Origin: an uncultured Mediterranea sp.
GTDB lineage: Bacteria; Bacteroidota; Bacteroidia; Bacteroidales; Bacteroidaceae
Direction: 5' to 3'
NCBI GenBank assembly: GCA_946007445.1
Contig: CAMGAL010000128.1
Location: forward strand, 1-6,426
DNA: 6,426 bases
Below are positions 1-6,426 of this stretch, one piece after another. The position numbers and the translations under genes were made by a program. Numbering within the stretch: position 1 is the first letter of the stretch; each line of letters opens with the position of its first letter. The notes under the pieces are model-generated. The model worked only from the letters and a program-made list of their open reading frames with translations. It made no database searches and was not told where the DNA came from.

Positions 1-2
1 TG

Positions 3-1337
3 ATGCTGGAAGCCTATCCCCTCGTGGCCGTCCATGCCGACCTGCGGGGACTCCTGCCCGCCCCCAAGTCACCACGCACGCCTGCTCCCCCAAAGCGCAT
101 CTCCCTGTTTCAGATAGCCGCGCTTCTCTTCCTGGGCTACATGGCCTGGGACGAGCTCTTTGTGGATGACGGCTACGACTTCTTCCTCTTCACCATCCTC
201 TTCCTGGTCTACTTCAGCAGGGTGGCCATCAAGCGGAGGATTCTGCCCCTATCCTGGCAAGAACGGATTCAGCAGCGGCTGCAGCCTGTGCGTCGTCGAT
301 GGCGACTGCTGCGTGTGCGCATTGTGCGAGGCAAACCCCTGAAGCCCCGCAGCGAGGAGAGCCACCGCTGCCTCTGCTGTGACGAGCTCTATACGGGCAA
401 CTTCTGTCCCCGCTGCGGACAGAGCTGCCACACCACCCGCTACAAGTTCAGCAACGCCTTGCGCAACATTGCCGGCGGATTTTTCAACATCGACAGCGGC
501 TTCGGCCACACCCTCGTCGATCTGCTCTACCGACCGGGGCACCTCATCCGCGAGTTCATTGGCGGACGGCGCGCCCCCCACTTCCGCCCCTTCCAGATGC
601 TCTTCATCCTCGCCGCTCTCTACATCATGAGTGTGCAGCTGGTTGACCCTGAGGCCCTGCAGAAGGGAACGAAAACGTCAGGCAAGAGCAAAGCCGAGAG
701 TGCCCTGATGCTGGAACGACTGGAACAGGAGTTGGATCCCCAAGAGAACCCCGTGGAACACGCCATTGCCAAGCAAGCACTTGAATTGGTGCGGAAGGAC
801 TCAATCCACCATCTGAAGAGCGAAGTCAAAGAAGACAATGAGGAGGTACCCGCCTTGGCCAACTTGCGGCAAGCCACCCGGAACTTCCGCGAATACATCC
901 GCCAATACCCTTTCCTTGACCATGTATTCCGACTGATGGAGAGCTGGATGCACGGCAACAAGGCGTTCCTCATCCTCATCACCCTTCCCCTGTATGCCAT
1001 CGGCACTCGCCTGGCCTTCCGCCACCGGCAGTATCGTCCCCACTACAACCTCACCGAGCAGCTCTTTGTCCAGGCTTTCATTGCCTGCCAAATGCTCCTC
1101 ATCAGCATCGTGCTGGTGTTCCTGCATGGCAGCGCATCGGTGGACGACATCTACGAGCTCTCCATCTTCGGCACCTTCGTGGTGTATTGGATAGATTACA
1201 TCCAGCTCTACCGCCTGCCGTGGCGCAGAGCCTTGCAGCGCACCATCACCATGTTCCTCTACTGCGGACTCATCGTGTTGCTGATAGCCATCGTCTGCGT
1301 GGCTCTCCTCTCCTGCTTTGCCCTGCTGATGGGGTGA
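3..1337 (+). CDS. DUF3667-like zinc-ribbon polytopic membrane protein (5' end possibly outside window)
   Basis: Function unknown; I recognise the family pattern, not a named gene. Two hydrophobic segments lie near residues 33-50 and 56-76, followed by a basic arginine-rich linker. A zinc ribbon follows, with Cys123, Cys126, Cys135 and Cys138 (C-x2-C...CPRCGQ). After it come the signatures typical of DUF3667: a T-x2-DLLYRPG stretch, REFIGGRR and a proline before a membrane helix near 197-212. About 105 hydrophilic, charged residues (213-318) separate this helix from four more hydrophobic segments near 320-340, 352-376, 384-404 and 413-444. The ATG at 3 is the first visible start, but the frame is open to the window edge, so the true N-terminus could lie upstream. 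The gene ends in TGA, 7 bp from the stop of the convergent transporter gene. The role may be an integral inner-membrane protein with a metal-stabilised cytoplasmic ribbon; that topology is inferred. Confidence 0.85.
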   Translation: MLEAYPLVAVHADLRGLLPAPKSPRTPAPPKRISLFQIAALLFLGYMAWDELFVDDGYDFFLFTILFLVYFSRVAIKRRILPLSWQERIQQRLQPVRRRWRLLRVRIVRGKPLKPRSEESHRCLCCDELYTGNFCPRCGQSCHTTRYKFSNALRNIAGGFFNIDSGFGHTLVDLLYRPGHLIREFIGGRRAPHFRPFQMLFILAALYIMSVQLVDPEALQKGTKTSGKSKAESALMLERLEQELDPQENPVEHAIAKQALELVRKDSIHHLKSEVKEDNEEVPALANLRQATRNFREYIRQYPFLDHVFRLMESWMHGNKAFLILITLPLYAIGTRLAFRHRQYRPHYNLTEQLFVQAFIACQMLLISIVLVFLHGSASVDDIYELSIFGTFVVYWIDYIQLYRLPWRRALQRTITMFLYCGLIVLLIAIVCVALLSCFALLMG

Positions 1338-1344
1338 GCCGATG

Positions 1345-1917
1345 TCAGTAGAGCAACCAACCGACCAGTCCGCACAGCACTATCATCAGGATGGGACTGA
1401 CCTTGTAGCGGCGCGTGCCCACAAAGGCGGCAACGAAAATCAAGATACTCAAGACAAACTGGTAGAGGTCTGACTGGGGCGAGCCGAAGTTCTCGCTGTT
1501 CATCAGCACCAAGGCAGCGGCAGCCAGCAGACCTACCACGGCGGGACGCAATCCCTGGAACACGGCCACCACCGAGGGGTGGTACTGGAACTTCAGGAAG
1601 AAACGACTGATGGTCAGCATCAGGATGAACGAAGGCAGCACGACGGCCGAGGTGGCAGTGATGCTACCCAGCACGCCCCACGCAGGACTGAAACCGGCAT
1701 TGACCAGCGAGGTATAGCCCACATAGGTGGCCGAGTTGATGCCGATAGGTCCGGGGGTCATCTGGCTGATGGCCACGATGTCAGTAAACTCTTGGGCGGT
1801 CAGCCAGCCATAGCGGGTCACCACCTCGCCCTGTATCATGGAGAGCATGGCGTAGCCACCTCCGAATCCGAAGAGGCCTATCTTGAAGAACGTATAGAAG
1901 AGTTGCAGGAACAACAT
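1345..1917 (-). CDS. Chromate transporter family protein, short-chain (second of a pair)
   Basis: This 190-residue membrane protein has a single CHR domain, about half the size of a full-length ChrA. Visible family motifs are FFKIG (residues 10-14), GGGYAM (19-24), a QMTPG turn (52-56) and LPSF (94-97), followed by several hydrophobic helices to the C-terminus. Short CHR proteins are usually encoded as adjacent pairs that work together as one transporter with opposite topologies; that is family knowledge. The partner lies 12 bp upstream on the same strand, so the two are almost certainly co-transcribed. The ATG start is supported because the FFKIG motif sits at the expected distance from it, as in the partner. 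No clear Shine-Dalgarno sequence is visible. The family is named for chromate efflux, but the true substrate in an anaerobic gut bacterium is uncertain. The stop codon is TGA. Confidence 0.92.
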   Translation of the reverse strand: MLFLQLFYTFFKIGLFGFGGGYAMLSMIQGEVVTRYGWLTAQEFTDIVAISQMTPGPIGINSATYVGYTSLVNAGFSPAWGVLGSITATSAVVLPSFILMLTISRFFLKFQYHPSVVAVFQGLRPAVVGLLAAAALVLMNSENFGSPQSDLYQFVLSILIFVAAFVGTRRYKVSPILMIVLCGLVGWLLY

Positions 1918-1929
1918 GGGGTTGTGAGT

Positions 1930-2496
1930 TTATAAGTTTTTGAGTTTGGTTCTATCTGTTTTCCTTTTAATCCGTCCATACAGGAATCCACCCAATCCGG
2001 CACCAACGATAATCCAGATGGGCGAGAAGCCCAATGCCCAAATCAGAAGAGCCGATACGACAGGAATCCAGAGGGTGTAGCGGTTGAGACGCACCGAACG
2101 GGCCATGGAGAAGGTAGGCGCGGCAATGAGAGCCACCACGGCCGGACGGATGCCCTTGAAGATGCGCTCCACCACGGTATTGTCCTTAAACTGCTGGAAG
2201 AAGAGTGCTATGGCCAGGATAATCAGGAACGAGGGCAAGACGGTGCCCAGGGCCGTCACCAGTGAGCCACGGACTCCACGGAGACGGTAGCCCACGAAGA
2301 TGGACATATTGACCGCCAGCACGCCCGGCGACGACTGGGCAATGGCCAGCAGGTCGATGAAGTCTTCCTTCGCAATCCAGTGACGCTTCACCACAATTTC
2401 ATCCTCGATGAGAGGCACCATGGCATAGCCGCCCCCGATGGTGAACGCCCCTATTTTGAAGAAGATGCCAAACGCCTCCCAGTAGATATTGTTCAT
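1930..2496 (-). CDS. Chromate transporter family protein, short-chain (first of a pair)
   Basis: This single-domain CHR-family membrane protein has 188 residues from the chosen start. Motifs are FFKIG (12-16), GGGYAM (21-26), QSSPG (54-58) and LPSF (87-90), each matching its downstream partner in order and spacing, so the two are paralogous halves. The open frame extends upstream to an ATG at 2541. I chose the ATG at 2496 because the upstream extension (MYLCGRFSNSVIRIV) is not family-like, and because the TACCTTTG promoter box lies within it at 2531-2538, leaving a short leader. The partner follows after 12 bp. Together they probably form an inner-membrane anion exporter. Chromate is the named substrate of the family, but nothing in this window shows that it is the substrate here. 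No chrB-like regulator is nearby. The tail is lysine/arginine-rich and the stop codon is TAA. Confidence 0.9.
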   Translation of the reverse strand: MNNIYWEAFGIFFKIGAFTIGGGYAMVPLIEDEIVVKRHWIAKEDFIDLLAIAQSSPGVLAVNMSIFVGYRLRGVRGSLVTALGTVLPSFLIILAIALFFQQFKDNTVVERIFKGIRPAVVALIAAPTFSMARSVRLNRYTLWIPVVSALLIWALGFSPIWIIVGAGLGGFLYGRIKRKTDRTKLKNL

Positions 2497-2530
2497 AACG
2501 ATACGTATTACAGAGTTAGAAAACCGGCCG

Positions 2531-2538
2531 CAAAGGTA
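2531..2538 (-). promoter_or_regulatory. Bacteroidota-type -7 promoter box for the transporter pair
   Basis: On the minus strand this reads TACCTTTG, an exact match to the TAnnTTTG -7 consensus of Bacteroidota primary-sigma promoters. It lies 34 bases upstream of the ATG at 2496, leaving room for a leader of roughly 25-30 nt, and about 35 bp downstream of the regulator's stop codon. No TTG or TTTG is present at the expected -33 position, so the promoter may be weak or dependent on an activator. The position in an otherwise gene-free gap supports the call; the activity is inferred. Confidence 0.55.
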
Positions 2539-2545
2539 CACCTTT
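2532..2545. repeat. Short inverted repeat overlapping the promoter box
   Basis: The plus strand reads AAAGGT-AC-ACCTTT, a perfect 6-bp inverted repeat with a 2-bp centre. It overlaps seven of the eight bases of the TACCTTTG box, so a dimeric protein bound here would block or contact the promoter. The hexamer CCTTTC also occurs three times nearby (2541-2546, 2550-2555, 2562-2567). An operator role is inferred. The repeat is short enough to arise by chance, and it is too small and lacks a T-tract to be a convincing terminator. Confidence 0.35.
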
Positions 2546-2573
2546 CTCCCCTTTCTTGGTGCCTTTCATCCGA

Positions 2574-5342
2574 TTATTTTACGCCTTGCCCCTTCACACC
2601 TTTGGCATACTGGCTGGGCGACACGCCGTAGTGCTTCTTGAAGACCTCGCGGAAATACTTGGCATCGCTGAAGCCTGCCAGATCGGCCACCTCGGTGATG
2701 GTGTACTGACGGGTCATGAGCAACCGGGCCGCCTGCTGCAGGCGCCGCTGACGCACATAGTCGGCGGGAGGCATACCCGTCTGCTGCTTCATCTTGTTGT
2801 AGAAGCTGGTGCGGCTCATGCACATCTGGCTACAGAGGGTGTCGATGTTGTAGTCGGTGTCTGCCAGGTGTTCGTCCACGACCTGTTGCACCTCTGCCAG
2901 GAATCGGCTTTCGGCGGGGGTCTGAGAGGGTTCCTCCACACCAGGTACCCCCTCTCGGGCGGCAGGCCTCTTCCGCCTGCGCAAGTGGCGGTAGAGCAGC
3001 AGGCCTCCGCCCAACAGCAGTAGTGGCAACCAGAGGTACAACCCCATCCAGAGCGGACGGGCCACACACAGCACGACCTCCATCTCGTCGAGCACTACCC
3101 GGCGGTCTTCGTTGGAGAGCACCCGCACTTGCAGCCGGTGGTCGCCCGGCGAGAGACGGCGCAGTAGGATGTTGCCCTGAGGCACAGGGCGACTCCACAC
3201 CGTGTCCTCATCAGCCAGACGCCAGGTGTAGAGGTAGGCAGGCGTATAGCTGTAGTTCACAGCCGTGGCCCGCAGCGAGAGGGAGCGTTGGCGGTAGGTC
3301 AGGTCGATGTGGCCCGACTGTTCGAGTTGCTCCATCAACCGCGGCACGGGGTCGGCCTCTCCCAGAATCTGCAAGTCGCAGAGCCTCAACCGACAGGTGG
3401 AGGTAGAGGGGCGAAACACGCCGATGCCGAACTCCACCGCACCCTCCACACTGCCCAGCACGAAGTGCCCGTTGCGGCGCAGCGTGCCGGAGGTGGCATT
3501 GAAGCGGTCGGCCTGCAAGCCATGCATCCGGTTCCAGTTGTAGAAACGGTCGCCTTCGGAAGGTAGATACGAGACTCCTCGCTCCGTGCCGAGCAGCACC
3601 CCACCTTTCCCATCGGAGAGGATGGAGCAGATATTGTCCGACAAGAGGGCACTGTTGTCGGCCGTGTAGTGAGCGAAACCTTTTCCTATCGGGTCGTACA
3701 CAAACAGCCCCGACTGGTAGGTACCGATGTAGAGCCGCCCGTCGGTATGTCGGCACAGGGACTGTATGCGGCAATTTTCCACAGGCAGGGCAATGGGCTC
3801 CGCACGGCCGCTCTGCTTGTCCAGCAGGTAGAGCCCCTCGGTAGTGCCCACCCAGAGACGCTGTGCATCACACTCGGCCACGTCGGCCACCTCTCTCAGC
3901 CCTTCGTAGAGACGCGACTCTACTAGCTGACGGTCAATGCGCATCAGCTGATAGTCACCTCCGACCCATACAATGCCTGCTCTATCCTTCTTCAAGACAC
4001 GAATCGACTTGTCTGACAGCATGTTCAGCTCACCGAACTGCGAGGGCATCAGAAGCTGCACCCTGCGGCTATGCTTCTCGATGCGGTAGATGCCTGACTG
4101 GTAGCCGCCTGCCCAGATGACCCCCGGTGTCACCTCACAGAGGGTGAAGAAGGTGTGGTGAGGGCTTTGGCTCTCGTCGTCATAGCTGCTCACGTAGGAG
4201 CTCCAGCGCCGCCGCTTGCTCTCGTAGAGGCTGATACCGTTGTTGGTGGCCATCCAAAGGTCGCCCTCGCTATCCTCGATAACGGCATTCACCTGGTCGT
4301 TGACCAACGACTGCGGGTTGCCGATGGAGTGTCTGTACCACTGGTAGGCGGGATAACGGTCGTCGCGCACCGTCACTCCCAGCGGATAGACGGCCATCCA
4401 GATACGCTGCTCCTCGTCGATATAGAGATCCTTGATGTCGTTGCCGTTCATGCCGTTGAGGTGTTCGTGGTCAGCCGTGATGTAGGGTTCGCAGTGGTAG
4501 TCGTTCACGTTCATGCGATAGACACCCGCCCCCTCGGTGGCCAGCAGGATGTACTTCTGCCCCCACGAGCGGATGCGGTTGATTTGTACGTCAGCCAGCA
4601 CCTGACGCAGGTGGTAGGCCTGGTGCAGCTTCAGGTCGTAGACCACCACTCCCTGCTGCATGGTACCCATGAAGACCTGCTGCGTAGGCCGGTGAAAGTA
4701 GATTTCGTTGATGGCTACCTGCAGGGTGTCCAGCTTGATGCAGGGGGTGAGCTGCAGGCAGTCGTTCTCGATGCAGGCATAGTGGATGCCTTCGGCCGTG
4801 CCCACAAAGAAGCGTTCCGCATCAATCTGCTCCATGCAGGTGAAGCTGCGGTTGAAGTCGTGAGGTATCTGCGTGCAGCTATGCAGGCGGGTGTGGTAGA
4901 TGTGGATGTCGGTGCGGCTGCTCATCCAGATGTTGTCGGCCTCATCCATGTAACAGCAGCTCACGGGTGCATGGCTCTGCCGCTGGGTGTCGTGCAGCGC
5001 ACGGCTGATGCACTCGAAGCGGTCGGAAAAGCGGTCGTAGTGGAAGATGTCGCCCTGCCGGCTCACCACCCACACCTCTTGTCGCGAATCGAGGAAGAGG
5101 TAGGCCAGCTCCTGGTCTGTCCTTCCGTCGGTGGCGTTGCCCGACAGCCGATAGTGGCGGAAGTCCGTCCCGTCGAAACGGTCTATGCCGGTATGGGTCA
5201 TCAACCACATGTAGCCCAGTCCGTCTTTCTGGATGGCATAGACCCGCTTGCTGCTCAAGCCTGCATCCAGGTATTTGTAGGCTTGTGCAGCGCCCTTACC
5301 CACCAAGAGCAGAGCCACGAGCAGTATGAGCAACCTCTTCAT
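2574..5342 (-). CDS. Membrane-spanning propeller/Y_Y_Y/AraC regulator lacking kinase and receiver domains
   Basis: This is a predicted one-component glycan sensor of 922 residues. A signal peptide covers residues 1-21 (hydrophobic core then GAAQA), which supports the ATG at 5342. Regulator-propeller repeats follow, the first at about 34-58 (YAIQKDGLGYMWLMTHTGID) and others with the pattern D-x-G-x-LW-x-(A/G)T-x2-G-(I/L), to about residue 660. A Y_Y_Y-like beta domain spans about 677-762, one membrane helix 765-784 and a basic RHLRRRKR stop-transfer 785-792. After an 18-residue linker comes an AraC/HTH_18 domain (about 811-915), with helix-turn-helix units near 831-856 and 881-909. The hybrid two-component systems of Bacteroidota have the same ends, but with HisKA, HATPase and receiver domains between the membrane helix and AraC and a length near 1300-1400. 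All three are absent here with no break in the frame. It lies 28 bp downstream of a GH92 gene, so alpha-mannosides are the likely signal (inferred). The stop codon is TAA. Confidence 0.93.
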   Translation of the reverse strand: MKRLLILLVALLLVGKGAAQAYKYLDAGLSSKRVYAIQKDGLGYMWLMTHTGIDRFDGTDFRHYRLSGNATDGRTDQELAYLFLDSRQEVWVVSRQGDIFHYDRFSDRFECISRALHDTQRQSHAPVSCCYMDEADNIWMSSRTDIHIYHTRLHSCTQIPHDFNRSFTCMEQIDAERFFVGTAEGIHYACIENDCLQLTPCIKLDTLQVAINEIYFHRPTQQVFMGTMQQGVVVYDLKLHQAYHLRQVLADVQINRIRSWGQKYILLATEGAGVYRMNVNDYHCEPYITADHEHLNGMNGNDIKDLYIDEEQRIWMAVYPLGVTVRDDRYPAYQWYRHSIGNPQSLVNDQVNAVIEDSEGDLWMATNNGISLYESKRRRWSSYVSSYDDESQSPHHTFFTLCEVTPGVIWAGGYQSGIYRIEKHSRRVQLLMPSQFGELNMLSDKSIRVLKKDRAGIVWVGGDYQLMRIDRQLVESRLYEGLREVADVAECDAQRLWVGTTEGLYLLDKQSGRAEPIALPVENCRIQSLCRHTDGRLYIGTYQSGLFVYDPIGKGFAHYTADNSALLSDNICSILSDGKGGVLLGTERGVSYLPSEGDRFYNWNRMHGLQADRFNATSGTLRRNGHFVLGSVEGAVEFGIGVFRPSTSTCRLRLCDLQILGEADPVPRLMEQLEQSGHIDLTYRQRSLSLRATAVNYSYTPAYLYTWRLADEDTVWSRPVPQGNILLRRLSPGDHRLQVRVLSNEDRRVVLDEMEVVLCVARPLWMGLYLWLPLLLLGGGLLLYRHLRRRKRPAAREGVPGVEEPSQTPAESRFLAEVQQVVDEHLADTDYNIDTLCSQMCMSRTSFYNKMKQQTGMPPADYVRQRRLQQAARLLMTRQYTITEVADLAGFSDAKYFREVFKKHYGVSPSQYAKGVKGQGVK

Positions 5343-5370
5343 GTCTGTCAGAGGGGGAAGAGGGGTTGTG

Positions 5371-5945
5371 TCACAAAGGGCTCGCTTCCCAGTCTTGCTC
5401 CAGCGGATTGTTCTTCATCCGCCAGACCAGGGGTAGCGAGGGTTGGTCGAGTACCCACATTTCGCAGCCTTCGACCTCATCACACAGATGCAGCAGCGGC
5501 ACATCACCTGCCCGTTCGTCACTATCCATCAGGCGGAACAGGCGGCCGTTGTAGCGCACCTCGCCCCGCGCCTTCACGTCGGCCAGTGCGTCGGTAGAGA
5601 GCAGATAGGCTGTCTGATGGTCGGGCAAGGCGAAATGGTCGCCATCCACAGGCATCGTCGTGCAGAGCTCACGCCCACTTTGCAAACCGACCGCCGTATG
5701 GAGGAAGCTGCCGCTCTGCCAATGCAGGTTGCGCTCTATGCCCCACTCCACGCGCAGTCCCTCGTCGGTGCGGCGGAAGCTCATCTGGTAGCGGCGTGTC
5801 TGCCCATGCAGTCGGAAGGTGAAGAGATACTCTCCCTTCTTCCGTTCCGGTTCTTTCGCAACGGCCGGCTGGGTGGCAGCGACAGGAGTCGGTATGGCCG
5901 ACACGGCTGGACAAGTTACAAATCCCTCGCCCATCGAGCGTCCCC
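5371..5945 (-). other. Uncharacterised C-terminal extension of the GH92 protein
   Basis: Beyond the usual GH92 end (LGSRPAAWGR, near 5950) the frame continues for about 190 residues. First comes a linker rich in Pro, Ala, Thr and Val (roughly 5840-5925), then a compact region of alternating hydrophobic and polar residues consistent with beta strands. It contains YLFTFRLHGQ, LRVEWGIERNLHW, GEVRYNGRLFRL, LLHLCDEVEGCEMWVLD and LPLVWRMKNNPLEQDW near the end. I do not recognise a named family. A carbohydrate-binding or packing role is possible, but nothing in the sequence shows it. Codon use and composition match the rest of the gene, so it looks native and not recently acquired. Confidence 0.6.
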
Positions 5946-6042
5946 AGGCGGCGGGACGACTGCCCAAGGTCAGCACCAGTTCGCCACCCTCCATCAGACG
6001 GGCGTGGCGCAGGGTGGAATAGGGATACTCCTTGCCGTAGAG

Positions 6043-6045
6043 CTA
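6043..6045 (-). other. In-frame amber (TAG) codon inside the GH92 gene
   Basis: On the minus strand the frame reads TAC ATT GTT TCC GCG TAG CTC TAC GGC AAG GAG. GH92-like sequence lies on both sides in the same frame (NRYIVSA before, LYGKEYPYSTLRHARLM after). A single-base change, for example CAG (Gln) to TAG at plus-strand position 6045 (G to A), would explain it. None of the five natural gene ends in this window uses TAG: they are TGA, TGA, TAA, TAA and TGA. Confidence 0.9.
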
Positions 6046-6426
6046 CGCGGAAACAATGTAGCGGTTCTGCTCCGACAATCCCTCGGCACGGATGGTGAAG
6101 GTGCGTCCTCCCTTCAGGCGGAGCGTGGCCTCGCGCAAAAGCGGAGTATGCAGCAGGTAGTAGTCTTGTCCGGCATTGGGATAGAGGCCCATCATGTGGA
6201 ACGCCAGCCAAGAGGACATGGCGCCCGAGTCATCGTTGCCGGGCAGGCCCACCGGGCCGTCGCTGTAGTGGCGACGGATGATGTCGAGGATGCGGTCGCT
6301 GCTGCACTCCGGCTTGCCCAGCCAGTGATAGAGGCAGGGCGAGAGGAACGACGGCTCGTTGAACACCATGAAGAAGCCGCGATCCCACAACAACACCAGC
6401 CGCAGCACGAACGCCGACCCGCCACC

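Larger units (their letters stand above)
5371..6426 (-). pseudogene. GH92 family alpha-mannosidase, 3' part, interrupted by one in-frame TAG
   Basis: The reading frame enters from the right edge with no start in the window and runs 352 codons to TGA at 5371-5373, apart from one TAG at 6043-6045. Before the TAG the sequence is clearly GH92, a calcium-dependent exo-acting alpha-mannosidase family working on N-glycans and mannans: NEPSF at 6346-6360, LYHWLGKP, and the hallmark GLPGNDDSGAMSSW at 6208-6249 followed by GLYPNAGQDYY. After the TAG the same frame continues with the normal end of the family domain (YGKEYPYS..., MEGGELVLTLGS, about 5950-6040), so there is no frameshift. An unusual extension follows to the stop. 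The gene could be a recent pseudogene, a sequence error, or a readthrough gene. If the TAG truly terminates, the product loses the last C-terminal strands plus the extension. Mannosidases of this kind are usually exported, but the N-terminus is not in the window. The regulator follows after 28 bp. Confidence 0.85.

Noticed and set aside
2497..2541. A longer start for the first transporter gene at the ATG at 2541
   Set aside because: The extra 15 residues are not transporter-like and they overlap the promoter box. The start at 2496 places the family motifs as in the paralogous partner.
2541..2580. A rho-independent terminator after the regulator gene
   Set aside because: Only a 6-bp inverted repeat with a 2-bp centre is present, with no GC-rich stem and no T-tract after it.
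5364..5376. A possible promoter for the regulator at CCCTTTG on the minus strand
   Set aside because: The TA of the TAnnTTTG box is missing and no -33 element is visible. The match is only the common TTTG core at the GH92 stop codon.
4155..5597. A 480-codon open frame on the plus strand, antisense to the regulator and the GH92 tail
   Set aside because: Its product is dominated by Val, Ala, His and Leu with no family motif, as expected from the complement of a GC-rich gene. The opposite strand has clear domains across the same span.
5371..5994. A separate 207-residue gene downstream of the amber codon
   Set aside because: Its first residues (MEGGELVLTLGS) are the normal end of the GH92 domain and it has no signal peptide or start signals of its own. 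It is better read as the continuation of the same gene.
1..6426. CRISPR arrays, tRNA or rRNA genes, insertion sequences or attachment sites
   Set aside because: No regularly spaced repeats, cloverleaf sequences, transposase frames or paired terminal repeats were found. Nearly all of the window is taken up by the five genes.

Overview
The window looks like chromosomal DNA of a gut-type Bacteroidota (Bacteroidales). The support is a DUF3667-type zinc-ribbon membrane protein, a GH92 alpha-mannosidase next to a propeller/Y_Y_Y/AraC regulator, a TAnnTTTG promoter box, and no clear Shine-Dalgarno sequences. Base composition is GC-rich by eye (high fifties percent), so a GC-rich member of the order is likely. 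I cannot name the species.

Layout from left to right. (1) 3-1337, plus strand: a polytopic membrane protein with a CxxC...CxxC zinc ribbon (DUF3667-like). Its 5' end may lie beyond the window. (2) 1345-1917 and 1930-2496, minus strand: two half-size chromate-transporter (CHR family) proteins in tandem, 12 bp apart. They converge on the DUF3667 gene with only 7 bp between stop codons. (3) 2497-2573: an intergenic stretch with a TACCTTTG promoter box that overlaps a short inverted repeat, probably the promoter and operator of the transporter pair. (4) 2574-5342, minus strand: a 922-residue regulator with a signal peptide, a periplasmic beta-propeller, a Y_Y_Y domain, one membrane helix and a C-terminal AraC DNA-binding domain. 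It has no histidine kinase or receiver domain. (5) 5371-6426, minus strand: the 3' part of a GH92 alpha-mannosidase gene that runs off the right edge. It is interrupted by one in-frame TAG at 6043-6045, and it carries an unusual C-terminal extension of about 190 residues.

How the parts fit. The mannosidase and regulator lie on the same strand 28 bp apart and probably form the end of an alpha-mannoside or N-glycan utilisation locus. The regulator would sense a periplasmic glycan fragment and act directly on DNA from the membrane. The transporter pair probably has its own promoter and is functionally separate. The DUF3667 gene appears unrelated to either. The points most worth following up are the amber codon inside an otherwise intact GH92 frame, the uncharacterised GH92 tail, and the kinase-less form of the HTCS-like regulator.
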